Positions 62,511-64,000 of a DNA stretch of 64,000 nucleotides are shown here, piece after piece. The stretch covers positions 1,212,088 to 1,276,087 of the forward strand of contig VYZI01000144.1 of the NCBI GenBank assembly GCA_013397695.1. The letters run 5' to 3'. The notes under the pieces are model-generated. The model was given only the letters and a program-made list of their open reading frames with translations, did no database searches and was not told where the DNA came from. The position numbers and the translations under genes were made by a program. Every line of letters begins with the position of its first letter. Position 1 is the first letter of the stretch. The stretch is from Centropus unirufus. Taxonomy: Eukaryota; Chordata; Aves; Cuculiformes; Centropidae.

Positions 62511-63881
62511 CCCGCACCGCGCATCCCTACACTGCCCTGCCCCACACCACGTATCTCCATGCCCTCCTGCCCCACACCACGCGTTCCTACACTGCCTTAC
62601 TCCACACCGCACATCTCTGCACTGTACTGCCCCACAGATCCTTACAATTCCCCTTCCCGTGTTACCCCATCATACACCGCCCTGTTCCGACCGACCCTGC
62701 TCTGTCCCACACTCCTTTATCCCACACCAACCTACCCTATCCCGTACCTCACCTCACCACACACCTCCATTCCCTGCCCCACCCTGACCCACACTGTAAC
62801 ACCCCATCAAACCCTACACTCCCACGTCCCCTCACGGCCCTGTCCCACCCCCACACTGCTTGACCTCACCCTGAACGCTGACTCCACTGCAACCCCCACC
62901 ACCCTGTGCCCCTGGGTCCACCTGCGCTGTGGGCAGGGTGGGTGGCAATACTCACTTCAAGGACAGCAGCCAGCTGCCTGGCCTGGCTTGCCAGCTCCTT
63001 CAGCTGCACGTTGTTTTCCCGCAGCATCACCAGCTCTTCCTGCCTCTGCACAAGGGTCTCCTGCAGCTGTGAAGGACATGCGAGGTCTGCCTGGAGATTG
63101 GGTGTTAACGCATACCGGACTACACAGCTGCCGTGTAGGATGTTGAGTGGCCAGAAATTGAGTACAGGCAGCAGAGGAAGGTTTGGAGGTCTCTACCTGG
63201 CTGTTTGCCCCCAGGGCATCTCCCAGCGCTTTATGGTGCTCATCTGCCAGGCCCCTCCAGCACGATGTAGGGTCAGGCAGGCATTGTGGGGTCATGCATG
63301 TTAGCAGGCTGCTCTCCAGCTGTGCGGTGCAGGGTTCCAAGGCTACCTCCTCGCCAAGTAAGAAATCAAATTCAGTGTAGCCCAATGCTGGTGGCTTTGA
63401 GGTAGATGCATCTGGAGGGAATAGTCATAGGCATTAGGGCAAAGGAGGTCTTCATGTTCTCTCTTTCCCTGGGCCAGCACACCATCCTGGTTCTGAGCAT
63501 CCCTCCAGAACATCCCAACAGGCTTTTACTGTCCTGCAGTAGCTGTGCACCTGAAACATGTTGGGATTTAATTTCTGTCTCCCACGGGGCAGAGCTCAGT
63601 GCCTTACCAGGTCAATCTAGGAGGCTGTGCAGGAATGCCCTGCCTTGAAGACTGTCTCAGGGTGGGACAAGCATGCCGTTAGTGGGCATCCAAAAACCCA
63701 AACAAAGCAAAAAAACCAAAACAAAAACCAGAGAAGACCTAACAATGTGACTGCTTATGTGCACCCAAGGACATGTTTCGGTCAGATAAGAAAAAAAAAT
63801 CTACTTGCCAGATATAAAATCACTGACAGCATCTCTGAACTCTTGGTAATCAACCTCCGGTCCATCCTGGAAGTAGGGATC
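62034..63881 (-). CDS. MCIDAS: MCIDAS (multicilin), last four coding exons; 5' part outside the window
   Basis: Geminin-family nuclear co-regulator that binds E2F4/5-DP1 and starts the multiciliated-cell programme. Exons in transcript order: 63809-63881, 63197-63411, 62956-63066, 62034-62474; phases match (0, 1, 0, 0), together 279 residues (human 385 in full). Order of domains: acidic segment with YQEFRDAVSDFIS, a linker with YTEFDFLL, the coiled coil from about LADEHHKALGDAL through NVQLKELASQARQLAAVL, a Gly/Pro-rich linker with LREVSEKCRAALQS, and the C-terminal E2F-binding TIRT domain with LHGAFRGL, SIRTLAFPQGNAF and GGYRFRWVPR. The first exon in the window ends at a GC donor. Missing 5' exons should begin within a few kb beyond 64000, with CCNO expected after them. 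Confidence 0.95.
62520..62639. repeat. Minisatellite, four 30-base units, in an MCIDAS intron
   Basis: Units begin at 62520, 62550, 62580 and 62610, each ending in a CTGCCCCACACCA-like block. Weaker CACAC/CCC-rich copies continue to about 62880. It creates long antisense frames full of Pro, Thr and His that are not genes. Confidence 0.85.
63690..63733. repeat. A/C-rich simple repeat in an MCIDAS intron
   Basis: Irregular AAACCAAAAC-type sequence between two MCIDAS exons. No function seen. Confidence 0.6.
63809..63881 (-). CDS. MCIDAS: MCIDAS exon with a GC splice donor
   Basis: Encodes DPYFQDGPEVDYQEF through SDFIS plus G; corresponds to human DFNLQDFRDTVDDLIS. The acceptor is CCCCCTCCAG. 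The donor is TCTG|GCAAGTAG. Using the GT two codons later would shift the next exon into a frame that stops after about a dozen codons, whereas the GC site gives S-D-A-S, like human S-D-S-S. Confidence 0.85.
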
Positions 63882-64000
63882 CTGGAGGGGGTGAAGAAAA
63901 CATTTCAGTGAGCAGGAGCCAGGGCTCAGACTTGCCCACACTGTCCACTGTGGCCCATGCTGCTCCAGCACTGTCTGTTGCCTGTGCCCAGCAATTTCCT

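Noticed and set aside
61974..63146. 390-codon open frame on the plus strand across the MCIDAS region
   Set aside because: Antisense to good MCIDAS exons, rich in Pro/Thr/Ser from the minisatellite and GC-biased sequence, no recognisable domain.
1..64000. CRISPR arrays, operons, prokaryotic elements, tRNA or rRNA genes
   Set aside because: Nothing of this kind was seen; the window is ordinary vertebrate nuclear DNA.

Overview
The window is a piece of a bird genome. It has spliced vertebrate genes, CR1 LINE fragments with the 3' end typical of birds (AATCATAGAATGGTTTGGGTT), and several near-identical avian-type retroviral LTRs. The CR1 style (AATTCCAA..CCCTGCAATGGGCAGGGACA) points to Neoaves rather than chicken; this is an inference. 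The gene order GZMA - CDC20B (with GPX8 and miR-449 inside it) - MCIDAS is the conserved vertebrate block of human 5q11.2, which lies on the Z chromosome in birds (established knowledge, not seen here).

Layout. 1-4.38 kb: two solo-type LTRs and intergenic DNA. 4.43-8.55 kb (+): granzyme A, five coding exons, complete. 9-12.6 kb: intergenic with a third LTR. 12.59-44.20 kb (-): CDC20B, for which I could assemble 13 coding exons with consistent phases, giving 544 residues. Its large intron 2 (32.08-43.77 kb) contains GPX8 on the opposite strand (33.97-37.21 kb, three coding exons, 210 residues) and, nearer the CDC20B promoter, three miR-34/449-family hairpins on the CDC20B strand (40.7-43.0 kb). 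The CDC20B start codon lies in a CpG island at about 43.9-44.9 kb. 45-61.4 kb: about 16 kb of intergenic DNA with CR1 fragments and no gene I can support. 62.03-63.88 kb (-): the last four coding exons of MCIDAS (multicilin); its 5' exons are beyond the right edge.

How the parts relate. MCIDAS is the transcriptional co-regulator that starts multiciliated-cell differentiation. CDC20B and its intronic miR-449 cluster act in the same programme (centriole release from deuterosomes; cell-cycle exit and repression of Notch/CP110-type targets). GPX8 is an ER-membrane peroxidase and GZMA a cytotoxic-granule protease; both are neighbours without an obvious role in cilia.

Points worth a second look: two GC-AG introns, one in CDC20B and one in MCIDAS; an miR-449b-like hairpin whose antisense strand also carries the miR-34/449 seed; an internal CpG island over CDC20B exon 3, head-to-head with GPX8; LTR copies that all keep a short U3 reading frame open; a 57-bp fold-back repeat in the CDC20B GC-AG intron; and an assembly gap inside the miRNA cluster. 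I did not find an unknown multi-gene system. The novelty here is in gene architecture and repeats.
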